Origin: Trinickia dinghuensis
GTDB lineage: Bacteria; Pseudomonadota; Gammaproteobacteria; Burkholderiales; Burkholderiaceae
Assembly: GCF_003367175.1 (NCBI RefSeq)
Contig: NZ_QRGA01000005.1
Coordinates: forward strand, 1-64,000
Length of the DNA stretch: 64,000 nt
Direction of reading: 5' to 3'
Shown: one piece after another, positions 8,836 to 18,093 of the stretch
Position numbering within the stretch: position 1 is the stretch's first letter
Layout of the letters: every line of letters begins with the position of its first letter
Notes under the pieces: model-generated
Seen by the model: only the letters and a program-made list of their open reading frames with translations
Told to the model about the DNA's origin: nothing
The model's database searches: none
Translations under genes and position numbers: made by a program

Positions 8836-9843
8836 ATGTATCTGTACAACGCCGGCGGGCTGCGAGCGGCCGCGAAAGGCCACTACTCCGCAGGCCATCA
8901 GCCGGACAGTACGCGTGATGGCGCGGGCGCTCGTACCGAGGCAGGTTGCCATATCGGCGTGGTGATCAGCGACGAGTGTTCCTCGAGCGACGTGGCCAAC
9001 GTCCTGGCGAGAACCTGCGAGCGTTTCGGCGCCGAGATGGGCGGCTCGAATCGAGTCGGCAAGATCAGCATCACGATCATCGCGGGGCGAAGCGGGTTCG
9101 TGCTTCGGGAGAACGCATGTCTGCCCGTTTGGTGCGAGGCGATTTACGACGTGGATCCGCTGGATTTTCAATATTTCGTGGTGCCGGAATCGGGCAGCGG
9201 AACATTGGAGCCGAGACCCGAGATCGTTTCTTGGCTGGCGCGCGCGGGAGGCGGTGCGAAGATCATCAGGCTTTCGCTCGAAGCGAGCAGCGGCGGGGAC
9301 GCCTCCGAACAGGCCGCGCGTGAGCCGCGTGAAGCGCGGGCGCCGCGTCGGAGCGAGACGCCGGAAGCGAACCGGCATGCGGCGTGGCAGGAAGAGGTGA
9401 ACGGCACACGGCCTGCAAGCGAGGCGCAATCCGAGCAGACTCGCCTCGGTGTGCACGCCGTCACATCGTTCGATAAACCCACGCCCAGCGAACGGATCCA
9501 GGCAACCGTCGAATGGCTCAATCAGAACTACGGCTCCCGCATTCCCATCTCGAGCATGGCCGAACACGCCTTGATGAGCGAGCGCAATTTCTTGCGGCGC
9601 TTCCGCGCGGAGATGGGCCATACGCCACATGACTATCTGTCGAAGATTCGCCTCGAACATGCCTGCAAACTGCTCCTCACCACCGCGCTGCCGGTGGACA
9701 AGATCGCGCGGCACTGCGGGCTGTTCAACGGGGACCACCTTCGCAAGCATTTCGTGAAGCAATTCGGTGTGAGCCCTGTCGAATATCGGACGGCTCGTTT
9801 CAAGGCACTGCAGTCGCAAGCAGGCGCCGACGCGGACGAGTAG
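8836..9843 (+). CDS. AraC-family regulator with shortened DJ-1/PfpI-like N-domain
   Basis: A DNA-binding regulator. The C-terminal 110 residues form the double helix-turn-helix of AraC/XylS proteins ([21 protein letters not shown], then [22 protein letters not shown], ending FGVSPVEYR). The N-terminal part (about residues 38-155) resembles the start of the class-I glutamine-amidotransferase-like domain of GlxA-type regulators (HIGVVISDE, then FVVPES), but the second half of that domain seems missing. It is replaced by a charged linker of about 60 residues rich in Glu, Arg and Ala. Length 335. A G-rich GGGGGAG stands very close to the ATG at 8836, so a later start is possible. It is 115 bases before a sigma-54 activator, and the two probably work together on the neighbouring polysaccharide genes. 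Confidence 0.8.
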   Translation: MYLYNAGGLRAAAKGHYSAGHQPDSTRDGAGARTEAGCHIGVVISDECSSSDVANVLARTCERFGAEMGGSNRVGKISITIIAGRSGFVLRENACLPVWCEAIYDVDPLDFQYFVVPESGSGTLEPRPEIVSWLARAGGGAKIIRLSLEASSGGDASEQAAREPREARAPRRSETPEANRHAAWQEEVNGTRPASEAQSEQTRLGVHAVTSFDKPTPSERIQATVEWLNQNYGSRIPISSMAEHALMSERNFLRRFRAEMGHTPHDYLSKIRLEHACKLLLTTALPVDKIARHCGLFNGDHLRKHFVKQFGVSPVEYRTARFKALQSQAGADADE

Positions 9844-9958
9844 ACATGCTTCAACCGTGTTTCTCGACGAGCGGGCCGGATCGGGGCGGGCGCATCCTCT
9901 GTGCGCGGTACGCAGCGCCGGGCGATCCGGCGAGTCGCGCGCAACGGGCGATCGAACG

Positions 9959-11323
9959 ATGAAAGGCAGCGAAAAAATCGGGGCGTTGGACATCTACGTT
10001 CTGGAGAGCGGCGCCGAACTGGTGGAGCGCGTGCGGCGCTGTTTCAATCGGGTCGACGTCAACGTCATCCCGATCGACGACTTGACGAACTCGCCGGTGC
10101 CGAGCGCATTGCGCGTGTCGGTCGCCGTGATCAGCATGTGTGCCGTGGGCGGGTCCGCCGCAATGCTCGACGAATGCCAGCGCGCGAGCGTGATGCCCGT
10201 GATCTGGGTGGGCGAGTCGGAGCCGTCGTACGAACACGCGGCGCACACCCATTTACATGTGCTGCCTCTCGGGTTCAGCAGTACCGCGTTGCGTGCGATG
10301 GTGGCGAAACTGGCCGCTCAGGCGCGTTCGCCCGCACCGGATCCCCGCGCGACGAGCCCTTTCATCGCTCACGCCGCTTGCATGAGTGCGTTGCTGCACG
10401 AAATCGACATGTTCGCCGACTGCGACACCAACGTGCTGATCCACGGCGAAACCGGCGTCGGCAAGGAACGCGTGGCCAAGCTCTTGCACGCGAAGCATGC
10501 GCGGCGCAGCCGAGAGGCGTTCGTCGCCGTCAACTGCGGAGCGATTCCCGACGGCCTGTTCGAATCGCACTTTTTCGGCCACGCGAAGGGGGCGTTCACG
10601 GGCGCGGCCGGTGTGCACCGGGGCTATTTCGAGCAAGCCGACGAAGGCACCCTCTTTCTCGACGAAATCGGCGATCTCCCGCTCCATCAGCAAGTGAAGC
10701 TCTTGCGCGTGCTCGAGGACGGCGCCGTCACGCGCGTCGGCTCGACCGCGTCCATCAAGGTGAATCTGCGCGTGCTCGCGGCGACGAACAAGGATTTGCC
10801 CCGCCTCGTGGCGGGAGGTTCGTTCAGGGCCGATCTTTACTATCGACTGGCCGTCATCGAGGTGCACGTACCGTCGCTCCAAGAGCGCGGGGCGGCCGAC
10901 AAAATCGGCATCTTCAGATCGGTGATCGGCACCGTGTTCGGCGAGGAACTGCTTGCGACGTTGCCGGACATGCCGCCGTGGCTGATCGACGCGATCTCGA
11001 AGATGCGCTTTCCCGGCAACGTGCGCGAGCTGCGCAACCTCGCCGAACGCATCGGCGTGACCGTGAGACAAATGCGCGCCTGGGATCCGCAGCGGCTACA
11101 GGTGCTGCTGGCGCACGCACGCAGGACGCAGGCTGCGCTCTCCGAGCGCTCGCCCGGCATTGCCCGGTGGGACATGGCCGATCGCACGCGCGTCCTCGAC
11201 GCGCTCGCGACGAACGGATGGCGGCGCCAGGAAACCGCCCAATACCTGGGTATCAGCCGCAAAGTGTTGTGGGAGAAGATGCGCAAATATGAGATATCCG
11301 ACACGGAGCGGATGAGCGCGTAG
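9959..11323 (+). CDS. Sigma-54-dependent activator with degenerate receiver domain
   Basis: An enhancer-binding protein that remodels sigma-54 RNA polymerase. The AAA+ core is complete: Walker A GETGVGKE at 163-170, the sigma-54-contacting GAFTGA at 211-216, Walker B TLFLDEIG at 231-238, and an arginine-finger region. A Fis-type helix-turn-helix closes the protein ([20 protein letters not shown]). The first 120 residues have the length and beta-alpha rhythm of a response-regulator receiver, but where the phosphorylated Asp should stand the sequence reads VAVISMCAV, and the usual Lys-Pro is LPLGFS. It is probably controlled by something other than phosphorylation. I chose the ATG at 9959 (454 residues); a GTG at 9857 would add 34 unlikely residues. 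Similar regulators control exopolysaccharide genes in related bacteria. Confidence 0.88.
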   Translation: MKGSEKIGALDIYVLESGAELVERVRRCFNRVDVNVIPIDDLTNSPVPSALRVSVAVISMCAVGGSAAMLDECQRASVMPVIWVGESEPSYEHAAHTHLHVLPLGFSSTALRAMVAKLAAQARSPAPDPRATSPFIAHAACMSALLHEIDMFADCDTNVLIHGETGVGKERVAKLLHAKHARRSREAFVAVNCGAIPDGLFESHFFGHAKGAFTGAAGVHRGYFEQADEGTLFLDEIGDLPLHQQVKLLRVLEDGAVTRVGSTASIKVNLRVLAATNKDLPRLVAGGSFRADLYYRLAVIEVHVPSLQERGAADKIGIFRSVIGTVFGEELLATLPDMPPWLIDAISKMRFPGNVRELRNLAERIGVTVRQMRAWDPQRLQVLLAHARRTQAALSERSPGIARWDMADRTRVLDALATNGWRRQETAQYLGISRKVLWEKMRKYEISDTERMSA

Positions 11324-11390
11324 CTTCGAGGGGGCGCTCGACCTCCGCGACCGCCGCCCACCGGTTGTTCATTCGACACTCGGCACTCGG

Positions 11391-11417
11391 CGAACGCGGC
11401 GAAGCCCGCCGCGTTCG
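11391..11417 (+). terminator. Probable terminator after the sigma-54 activator gene
   Basis: Perfect 11-base stem CGAACGCGGCG/CGCCGCGTTCG with loop AAGCC, 67 bases after the stop, followed by TCTCTTCCTC. The tail is only moderately T-rich, so strength is uncertain. Confidence 0.5.
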
Positions 11418-11674
11418 TCTCTTCCTCGTGCACTCGCGCGTCTCCATCTCGTTGTTTTGCTTCCTCAAGCTCGCCGACCTGCGGCTGGCTCGCTGGCCGT
11501 TCGGATGGCTATCGACGCGGCCCCGCCCAGCGGGAAAATCGCCAGCTATGGCGACGCCGGGAGCGGCAAGGAGCAACCTGAGCATGAAACACGAGATGAA
11601 GATGATCGCGTCTTGCGCGGCCAGCAGGACGAGCGCGGAGAGTCGGTGCCGGCTGCATGGGTTGCCTAATCTGC
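11418..11674. other. Intergenic stretch before the toxin-antitoxin pair
   Basis: Part of a 396-base gap between the activator and antitoxin genes. I see no credible protein on either strand; a minus-strand frame here is Arg-rich and unlike any family I know. Confidence 0.4.
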
Positions 11675-11703
11675 AATCATTGATTAACATGCAATCAATG
11701 ATT
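11675..11703 (+). promoter_or_regulatory. Twin palindromic operator of the antitoxin-toxin operon
   Basis: Two 11-base palindromes, AATCATTGATT (11675-11685) and AATCAATGATT (11693-11703), lie exactly 18 bases apart, each inside the repeated GCAATCAnTGATTAAC. They sit 17-45 bases before the antitoxin ATG. Ribbon-helix-helix antitoxins of the FitA/VapB kind bind such paired sites to repress their own operon. Spacing of about two helical turns places both on nearly the same face. Confidence 0.75.
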
Positions 11704-11719
11704 AACGGGGGGCATCGAC

Positions 11720-11968
11720 ATGGCAAGTATGACGATTCGCAACATCGACGATCAGCTGAAATCCCGCTTGCGCGTGCAGGCGGCGCATCACGGGCGTTCG
11801 ATGGAGGACGAGGCGCGGGACATCCTGCGCGCCGCACTGTCGACGGAAGAGGGCGGGCGGCAAAGCCTGATCGAGTCCATCCGCTCCCGGATCGTGCCGC
11901 TTGGCGGTGTCGACCTGAATTTGCCGGCTCGCGAGACGATTTCGGACCGAGTGGATTTCGGCGAATGA
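11720..11968 (+). CDS. FitA-like ribbon-helix-helix antitoxin
   Basis: An 82-residue antitoxin: MASMTIRNIDDQLKSRL opens the ribbon-helix-helix (Arc/FitA type), the middle holds HGRSMEDEARDILRAAL, and the acidic, extended tail normally wraps the toxin active site. It neutralises the PIN nuclease encoded by the next gene, and the complex represses the operon through the twin palindromes upstream. GGGGGG lies seven bases before the ATG. The stop overlaps the toxin start as ATGA, which suggests translational coupling. Confidence 0.9.
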   Translation: MASMTIRNIDDQLKSRLRVQAAHHGRSMEDEARDILRAALSTEEGGRQSLIESIRSRIVPLGGVDLNLPARETISDRVDFGE

Positions 11969-12384
11969 TCGTCCTCGATACCAACATCCTGTCCGAAACG
12001 CTGAGATCGGCGCCGGATCCCAGAGTGATCGAGTGGTTTCGCGCCCAGCGGCGCGCCGCGCTTTTTACGACCACCATCACACGTGCCGAGATTTTCTACG
12101 GTCTCGGGCTATTGGCGGACGGATCGCGCAAACAAGCGCTGGCCACTGCGGTCGCCGCCATATTCGAAGAGGATTTCGCGGGCAGGTTGTTGAGTTTCGA
12201 TAGCGACGCGGCGGACATCTACGCTTCCATTGCCGTATCGCGCAGGACTGCCGGAAAGCAGATCAGCCAGTTCGACGCCATGATCGCCGCCGTAGCGCGA
12301 TCCATCGGCGCGACGCTGGCGACGCGAAACGTCAAGGATTTCGTCGATTGCGGCATTGCGCTCGTCGATCCCTGGACGGACTGA
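11965..12384 (+). CDS. vapC: VapC/FitB-type PIN-domain ribonuclease toxin
   Basis: A 139-residue PIN-domain toxin that cuts RNA, in this family usually tRNA or rRNA, using Mg2+ or Mn2+. The acidic active site is visible: Asp5 in IVLDTNILSE, Glu42 in TRAEIFYG, Asp104 in SQFDAMIAAVA and Asp126 in NVKDF. The length and LDTNILSE opening fit the FitB/StbB branch. It is paired with the upstream antitoxin by a four-base overlap. All catalytic residues are present, so the module looks intact. The cellular target and stress trigger cannot be inferred. Confidence 0.92.
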   Translation: MIVLDTNILSETLRSAPDPRVIEWFRAQRRAALFTTTITRAEIFYGLGLLADGSRKQALATAVAAIFEEDFAGRLLSFDSDAADIYASIAVSRRTAGKQISQFDAMIAAVARSIGATLATRNVKDFVDCGIALVDPWTD

Positions 12385-12417
12385 CGAAGGCGGAGAGTCC
12401 GGGGCGCTTTCTGGCGC

Positions 12418-13359
12418 CTACTGCCCCCGCCACGGTGCCGTCGGCGCAAATCGCGACGCGATCCAATCGATGAACGCGCGCGTTTTCGCGGGCATCAGCC
12501 GGTTCGAGGGAACGACCGCGTAGATCGCGCCTTCGTCTTGCGGCAACCACTGCGTGAGAACGGGCACGAGCGTCCCGGCTGCCAATTCGCGGCCGACGAG
12601 CCAATCGGTGCTCAGCATGACGCCTAGGCCGCTCACGGCCGCATGCACGAGTGTTTCGGCATCGTCCGATATCAGCGGGCCGTCCGCGCGGACGGTTACA
12701 CGTTCTCCCCGCGCATTGCCGAACGTCCAGTACGGATGAGACGCCAGGCCGGTGAATGCGAGGCAAGGCAATCGCCCGAGATCTTCCGGCCGTACCGGTT
12801 CGCCGTGACGATCGAGGAAGGCCGGGGCGGCGCACAACAGCCGCCTGCGCGAGGCGATGCGCCGCGCCACGAGCCTCGAATCGGCGAGTTCACCGAGCCG
12901 AACGGCCACATCGAATCCGTCGGCCACGAGATCGATGAAGCGATTCGAATACGACGCGTCGATTCTCACTTGCGGGTGAGCCACCATGAATTCGGGCAGA
13001 TATGGGGCGATCCACATTCGGCCGAACGTTGCCGGTAGCGCGAGCCTGAGCGTCCCGCGCGGCTCGCCTTTGCCGTGCGCCGCCGCTTCCTCCCCGGCAT
13101 CGGCCAGTGCCGCTGCGATGGCCTGGGCGCGAGCGAGAAAGCCGGCGCCGGCTTCGGTCATGGCGACGTGGCGCGTAGTGCGTGTCAGCAGCCGTACGCC
13201 CAGACGCCGCTCCAGCGATTGCACTCGGCGCGACAGCACCGTGGCGTCGCGGCCCAGCACGGCCGCGGCCTTCGTGAACGAGCCCTGTTCCGCCACCGCG
13301 GCAAACGCGGCGATTTCGGCGATATGATTTCCGTCAGGCCATTGCTGCATGGTGTGCAT
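12418..13359 (-). CDS. LysR-family transcriptional regulator
   Basis: A LysR-type regulator of 313 residues, probably a tetramer. The N-terminal winged helix is clear (FAAVAEQGSFTKAAAVLG, then LSRRVQSLERRLGVRLLTR), and the C-terminal periplasmic-binding-like domain runs from about residue 95 (PRGTLRLALPATFGRMWIAP). This subgroup (AAA-HAT-type CrgA-like proteins) often controls the adjacent oxidoreductase. It is transcribed away from the quinone-oxidoreductase-like gene with 89 bases between starts. An ATG at 13350 would work as well as 13359. No ligand can be named. Confidence 0.9.
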   Translation of the reverse strand: MHTMQQWPDGNHIAEIAAFAAVAEQGSFTKAAAVLGRDATVLSRRVQSLERRLGVRLLTRTTRHVAMTEAGAGFLARAQAIAAALADAGEEAAAHGKGEPRGTLRLALPATFGRMWIAPYLPEFMVAHPQVRIDASYSNRFIDLVADGFDVAVRLGELADSRLVARRIASRRRLLCAAPAFLDRHGEPVRPEDLGRLPCLAFTGLASHPYWTFGNARGERVTVRADGPLISDDAETLVHAAVSGLGVMLSTDWLVGRELAAGTLVPVLTQWLPQDEGAIYAVVPSNRLMPAKTRAFIDWIASRFAPTAPWRGQ

Positions 13360-13448
13360 GAGTATGATGTACTTCAGTCAGTTTATCCGGTTTGAGTGCA
13401 CGAGTAATCTTCATTCATCCAAACCGAGAAAACTCAAGGAGCCCAGCC

Positions 13449-14453
13449 ATGCGTGCCATCGAACTCACCGCGCCTTCCCTCGACGCCTTGCGCGCCGTGA
13501 CCTTGCCGCAACCTCAGCCTGGCCCGGGCGAAGTGCTGGTGCGGATGCGTGCGGCGAGCCTCAATTTCATCGACCTGGCAGTCGCGACCGGCCGGTATCG
13601 CGTGCCTCGCTTCCCGGTGATTCCGGTGGCGGACGGCGCGGGCGAAGTTGCCGAGGTCGGGGCAGGGGTATCCGAGTTCGCCGTCGGCGATCGCGTGATC
13701 CCTCATTCGAAGCCGCTGTGGGTGGGCGGTCCTGCCCGCGCCGACGTGAGCGCGGCCACGCGCGGCGTCGTGCTTCCCGGCTCGTTGGCCGACTATGCGG
13801 TGCTGCCGGCGAGTGCGCTCGTTCCGACGCCTGCCCATTTGAGCGACGAAGCGGCGGCCACGCTGCCGATCGCGGCTACCACGGCTTGGCGCGGCCTGAG
13901 GGCGGCTAACGTGCGGCCCGGCTCCGTCGTCGCGCTGATCGGCACGGGCGGGGTCAGCGTGTTCGCCTTGCAGCTCGCCAAGGCGGCGGGCGCGACGGTC
14001 GTCATTACGTCGTCGTCCGACGAGAAGCTCGAGCGGGCGAGGGCGCTCGGCGCCGATCATACGATCAACTACCGGCGTACGCCGGCGTGGGACGAGGCCG
14101 TGCTCGACATCACGGCAGGCGTGGGCGCCGATCTAGTTGTCGAAACGGGGGGGACGCAAACTTTCGGCCGTTCCGTCAACGCGGCGGCGATCGGCGGAAC
14201 GGTGTTCGTCATTGGTTTCGTGACAGGGGCGACGGCGTCCGCCGATCTCATGACGATCATGACGAAGGCGTTGAACGTCCAAGGCAACAACACGGGATCG
14301 GTGGCCGACTTGCGCGACGTGGCGCGCGCGATCGCGGCGAGCAGGGTCGTGCCGGTCGTCGACACGACGTTCGGCTTCGACGAGGCGCCGCAGGCCTATG
14401 CTCATCTCGCGCAAGGCGGACAGCATTTCGGCAAGATCGCGATCGCGCATTAG
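13449..14453 (+). CDS. Zinc-independent medium-chain oxidoreductase (quinone-reductase-like)
   Basis: An NAD(P)H-dependent medium-chain dehydrogenase/reductase of 334 residues. The GroES-like N-domain has PGPGEVLVRMRAASLN, and the Rossmann half has VVALIGTGGVSVFALQLAKA for cofactor binding. The Cys/His residues that bind catalytic and structural zinc in alcohol dehydrogenases are absent, so quinone-reductase or enoyl-reductase chemistry is likelier. The ATG at 13449 has AAGGAG eight bases upstream; an earlier frame start adds 19 implausible residues. The LysR gene is divergent, so it probably regulates this enzyme. The stop lies one base from the stop of the next, convergent LysR gene. Confidence 0.85.
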   Translation: MRAIELTAPSLDALRAVTLPQPQPGPGEVLVRMRAASLNFIDLAVATGRYRVPRFPVIPVADGAGEVAEVGAGVSEFAVGDRVIPHSKPLWVGGPARADVSAATRGVVLPGSLADYAVLPASALVPTPAHLSDEAAATLPIAATTAWRGLRAANVRPGSVVALIGTGGVSVFALQLAKAAGATVVITSSSDEKLERARALGADHTINYRRTPAWDEAVLDITAGVGADLVVETGGTQTFGRSVNAAAIGGTVFVIGFVTGATASADLMTIMTKALNVQGNNTGSVADLRDVARAIAASRVVPVVDTTFGFDEAPQAYAHLAQGGQHFGKIAIAH

Positions 14454-14454
14454 A

Positions 14455-15339
14455 TTAGTCGCGTGCACGGTACTGCGCTATCACGGCGTCGTGCAGTAGA
14501 TCGGCGAGCAGGTGGGCGTTCTCGGTGCAGCCGCCGGCGCGGTGCAGCACGACGTCCACCGAACCGAGCGCAGGGCCGCCTTCGAGGACGGACACGCGCT
14601 TGGGCACCGCGAGTGCCGTGCGCACCGTGACGCCGAGCCCAGCGCGCGTTCCGCACCACAGGCTGGCGAGGCTCGGTGTGGTCATCGCAAGACGCCATGC
14701 GATGCCGGCGCGCGAAAGCGCATCGATCGCCATGTCGCGGAACAGGCAAGGGCCGTCGAAGACGGCCAGCGGCACCGTCGTGTGTGCGCCGGCGCGACGC
14801 AGCATCGGCGTGCATCCGAGCCAGACGGCGGGGATCGTGGCGATTCGTTCGGCGCTGCCCGTGCTCCCGCCGGTGGCCGGTACCGCGAACGCCACCGCGG
14901 CATCGAGTTTTCCGTTTGCCACATCGGCCGCAAGCTCGACGTTTCTCCCCGCCTTGACCTCGACTTGCACGCGCGGCCGCGCGTCGGCGTAACGCGTCAG
15001 TAGGTCTTGCAAGATGACGTCGGCGAAGTCCTGCGGGATGCCCACGCGAACCGCGGCGCGCGTATCGACCGCGCCGAGCGCATCGCCCAGTTCGTCGTTG
15101 AGCGCCAGCACGCGGCGCGCGTATTGCAGCAGAACGGTGCCCGCATCGGTCAGCGCCAGTCCTCGGCCCCGGCGTTTGAACAGCCGTTGACCGGCCTGCG
15201 ATTCGAGTTTTCGCAATTGCATGCTGACAGCCGACGGCGAGCGATGCAGCCGCGCGGCCGCGTGCGAGAAACCGCCGAGCTCCACGCCGGCGACCATCGT
15301 GCGCAGCGCATCCATATCGAAATTGAGAGGGTGGGTCAT
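14455..15339 (-). CDS. LysR-family transcriptional regulator
   Basis: A 294-residue LysR regulator. Residues 8-66 form the winged helix (MDALRTMVAGVELGGFSHAA, then PSAVSMQLRKLESQAGQ), which resembles the IciA/ArgP and HrmR-like groups. The effector domain starts near residue 90 (VRVGIPQDFADVIL). The ATG at 15339 has AGGAAAT six bases upstream; the frame continues upstream for over 400 codons without a stop, but that part is antisense to the next gene and is not protein-like. It diverges from the GLYR-type reductase gene, the probable target, with 165 bases between. Confidence 0.88.
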   Translation of the reverse strand: MTHPLNFDMDALRTMVAGVELGGFSHAAARLHRSPSAVSMQLRKLESQAGQRLFKRRGRGLALTDAGTVLLQYARRVLALNDELGDALGAVDTRAAVRVGIPQDFADVILQDLLTRYADARPRVQVEVKAGRNVELAADVANGKLDAAVAFAVPATGGSTGSAERIATIPAVWLGCTPMLRRAGAHTTVPLAVFDGPCLFRDMAIDALSRAGIAWRLAMTTPSLASLWCGTRAGLGVTVRTALAVPKRVSVLEGGPALGSVDVVLHRAGGCTENAHLLADLLHDAVIAQYRARD

Positions 15340-15504
15340 TTTCGATTTCCTGAAGTGGCGGTTTCGAACATTGCGATTTTCAAAACAATAGCAAATCCCT
15401 ACGATGAGCCGGACTTCCGAATCGCCGCGCCGGATAGGCCGATGCACACGATGCGGAATTCGTGCGGTGCGAGCCGAATCATGACAACGCAAAAGGGGGA
15501 TGCG

Positions 15505-16410
15505 ATGACGCAGTGGGACACGCCGGTGGGTTTCATCGGCTTGGGCTCGATGGGCGAGCCTATGGCGCTGAATCTGAGGAAGGTGGGCATCCCGCTCGTC
15601 GTATGGAACCGGTCGGAGGCCAAGCGGGGCGTACTCGAGCAAGCTGGAGCGCGCGTTGTTGCCGATGCGGCGCAGGTGTTCGAGTGTTGCGGGACGGTGC
15701 TGCTGATGCTGGCCAATGCCGAGGCGATCGACTGGGTGCTCGCACGCGGCGAGCCGGCTTTCAGGCAACGTGTGCGGGGGCGCACGATCGTTCATATGGG
15801 CACGACGTCCCCCGGCTACTCGGCAGGGCTCGAGCAGTCGATCCGAGCGGCGGGCGGAAGCTACGTCGAGGCCCCGGTATCGGGGTCGCGCAAGCCGGCC
15901 GAAGCCGCCCAGCTCGTGGCGATGCTGGCCGGCGAGCGGGGCGCTGTCGACGCCGTTGCACCGCTCGTCGCGGCGATGTGCCGGCAGTCGGAATATTGCG
16001 GGGACGTGCCGGCCGCTTTGACGATGAAGCTCGCTGTCAACTTGTTTCTCATCACGATGGTGACGGGGCTCGCCGAGGCCACGCACTTCGCTAGACGGCA
16101 GGGATTGGATCTCGCCCGGTTCGTCGCGATCCTCGATGCCGGGCCCATGGCGAGCGACGTGTCGCGCGTGAAGGCCGCGAAGCTGCTGCACGAGAACTTC
16201 GGCGAGCAGGCGAGCATCGAGAACGTACTCGACAACAATCGGCTGATCGCCGCGTCGGCGCGGGCCGCGGGGATCGCTTCGCCGCTGCTCGACGTCTGCC
16301 ATGGGCTGTATGGCGCGACGCGCGAAATGGGATTCGGCGGCGAGGACATGGTGGCCGTCGTGAAGGCGATCGAGGCGATGGAGGCGAAAAGCGAGGGGGC
16401 GGACGGGTGA
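15505..16410 (+). CDS. Beta-hydroxyacid dehydrogenase family reductase (GLYR-like)
   Basis: A 301-residue NAD(P)-dependent enzyme of the 3-hydroxyisobutyrate dehydrogenase family. The N-terminal Rossmann motif is VGFIGLGSMGEPMALNL, the substrate-binding signature is EAPVSGSRKPAEAAQL, and the catalytic lysine is in LTMKLAVNL. The SGSRKPAE variant is the one seen in glyoxylate/succinic-semialdehyde reductases rather than in 3-hydroxyisobutyrate dehydrogenase, so a small aldehyde acid is the likelier substrate. The ATG at 15505 has AAAGGGGGA four bases upstream. The divergent LysR gene suggests local regulation. Confidence 0.85.
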   Translation: MTQWDTPVGFIGLGSMGEPMALNLRKVGIPLVVWNRSEAKRGVLEQAGARVVADAAQVFECCGTVLLMLANAEAIDWVLARGEPAFRQRVRGRTIVHMGTTSPGYSAGLEQSIRAAGGSYVEAPVSGSRKPAEAAQLVAMLAGERGAVDAVAPLVAAMCRQSEYCGDVPAALTMKLAVNLFLITMVTGLAEATHFARRQGLDLARFVAILDAGPMASDVSRVKAAKLLHENFGEQASIENVLDNNRLIAASARAAGIASPLLDVCHGLYGATREMGFGGEDMVAVVKAIEAMEAKSEGADG

Positions 16411-16531
16411 CGGCCGCGGGGCAGTGGACGATGATCGCCGCGCGGTATATAAGAGATAGAGGAGGCCTGCGCGGCTATCGGCCTGCATCGCCTCGCCTCG
16501 CCCCAAAAGAGAATCGATAGGAACACCCACT

Positions 16532-16789
16532 ATGACGCCCGATCCGAACCGGACCCAGGAAGATTCGAAGAATCCCGATGTCGACCATCTCAACGACGCG
16601 CTGAACCATGTCGACACGCTGTTGTCGTCGGGCAATATTGCCGTCAGCGCGGCAAAGGGCATTCTCTACAGTCTGATCGAGACGCTCGGTGCGCTGGTTG
16701 GCGATCCGGACCTGCCCGAGCACAGCCGTGCCGGCTACGAAGGCCTGCTGGAGACGGCGCGCGAGATGCGCGCGAAGGTCGGTAAATAA
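16532..16789 (+). CDS. Small hypothetical protein
   Basis: An 85-residue acidic, mostly helical protein without membrane segments or signal peptide. I do not recognise the family. Two amphipathic helices can be seen around residues 18-52 (DALNHVDTLLSSGNIAVSA) and 63-83. Codon use matches its neighbours, AGGAA lies nine bases before the ATG and the gene has its own leader of 120 bases, so it is probably real. A GC-rich hairpin follows shortly after the stop (about 16811-16834), without a U tail. Confidence 0.7.
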   Translation: MTPDPNRTQEDSKNPDVDHLNDALNHVDTLLSSGNIAVSAAKGILYSLIETLGALVGDPDLPEHSRAGYEGLLETAREMRAKVGK

Positions 16790-16968
16790 CGGGGCACGAA
16801 CCCGCGAAAAGGCGCCGCTCGAGCGGCGGCGCCGATACCGGCGGAGCGCTGACAGCCGGGGGCGCGCATAGGCGCCGACCCTACGCCGCTGTTATCCGAG
16901 CGATAGCTCCAGAAAACCCGATTCGACTCCCTGCTAAAATGCGGACGCCGCAATGTAGTGGATCGCAG

Positions 16969-18020
<1,052 letters not shown>

Positions 18021-18093
18021 GCGGAACGCCGGGGCGCAGGCGCATGCGTATTCGTGCGTACTTCGTGCGTACTCATTGTCCCGAAAATCGACC

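Noticed and set aside
11253-12080. A 275-codon minus-strand frame across the toxin-antitoxin region
   Set aside because: It overlaps two well-supported genes and is Arg/Ser-rich without motifs.
15340-16662. Minus-strand frame extending the LysR gene upstream to 735 codons
   Set aside because: The extension is antisense to the GLYR-like gene and lacks homology; an ATG with AGGAAAT at 15339 gives the normal LysR length.
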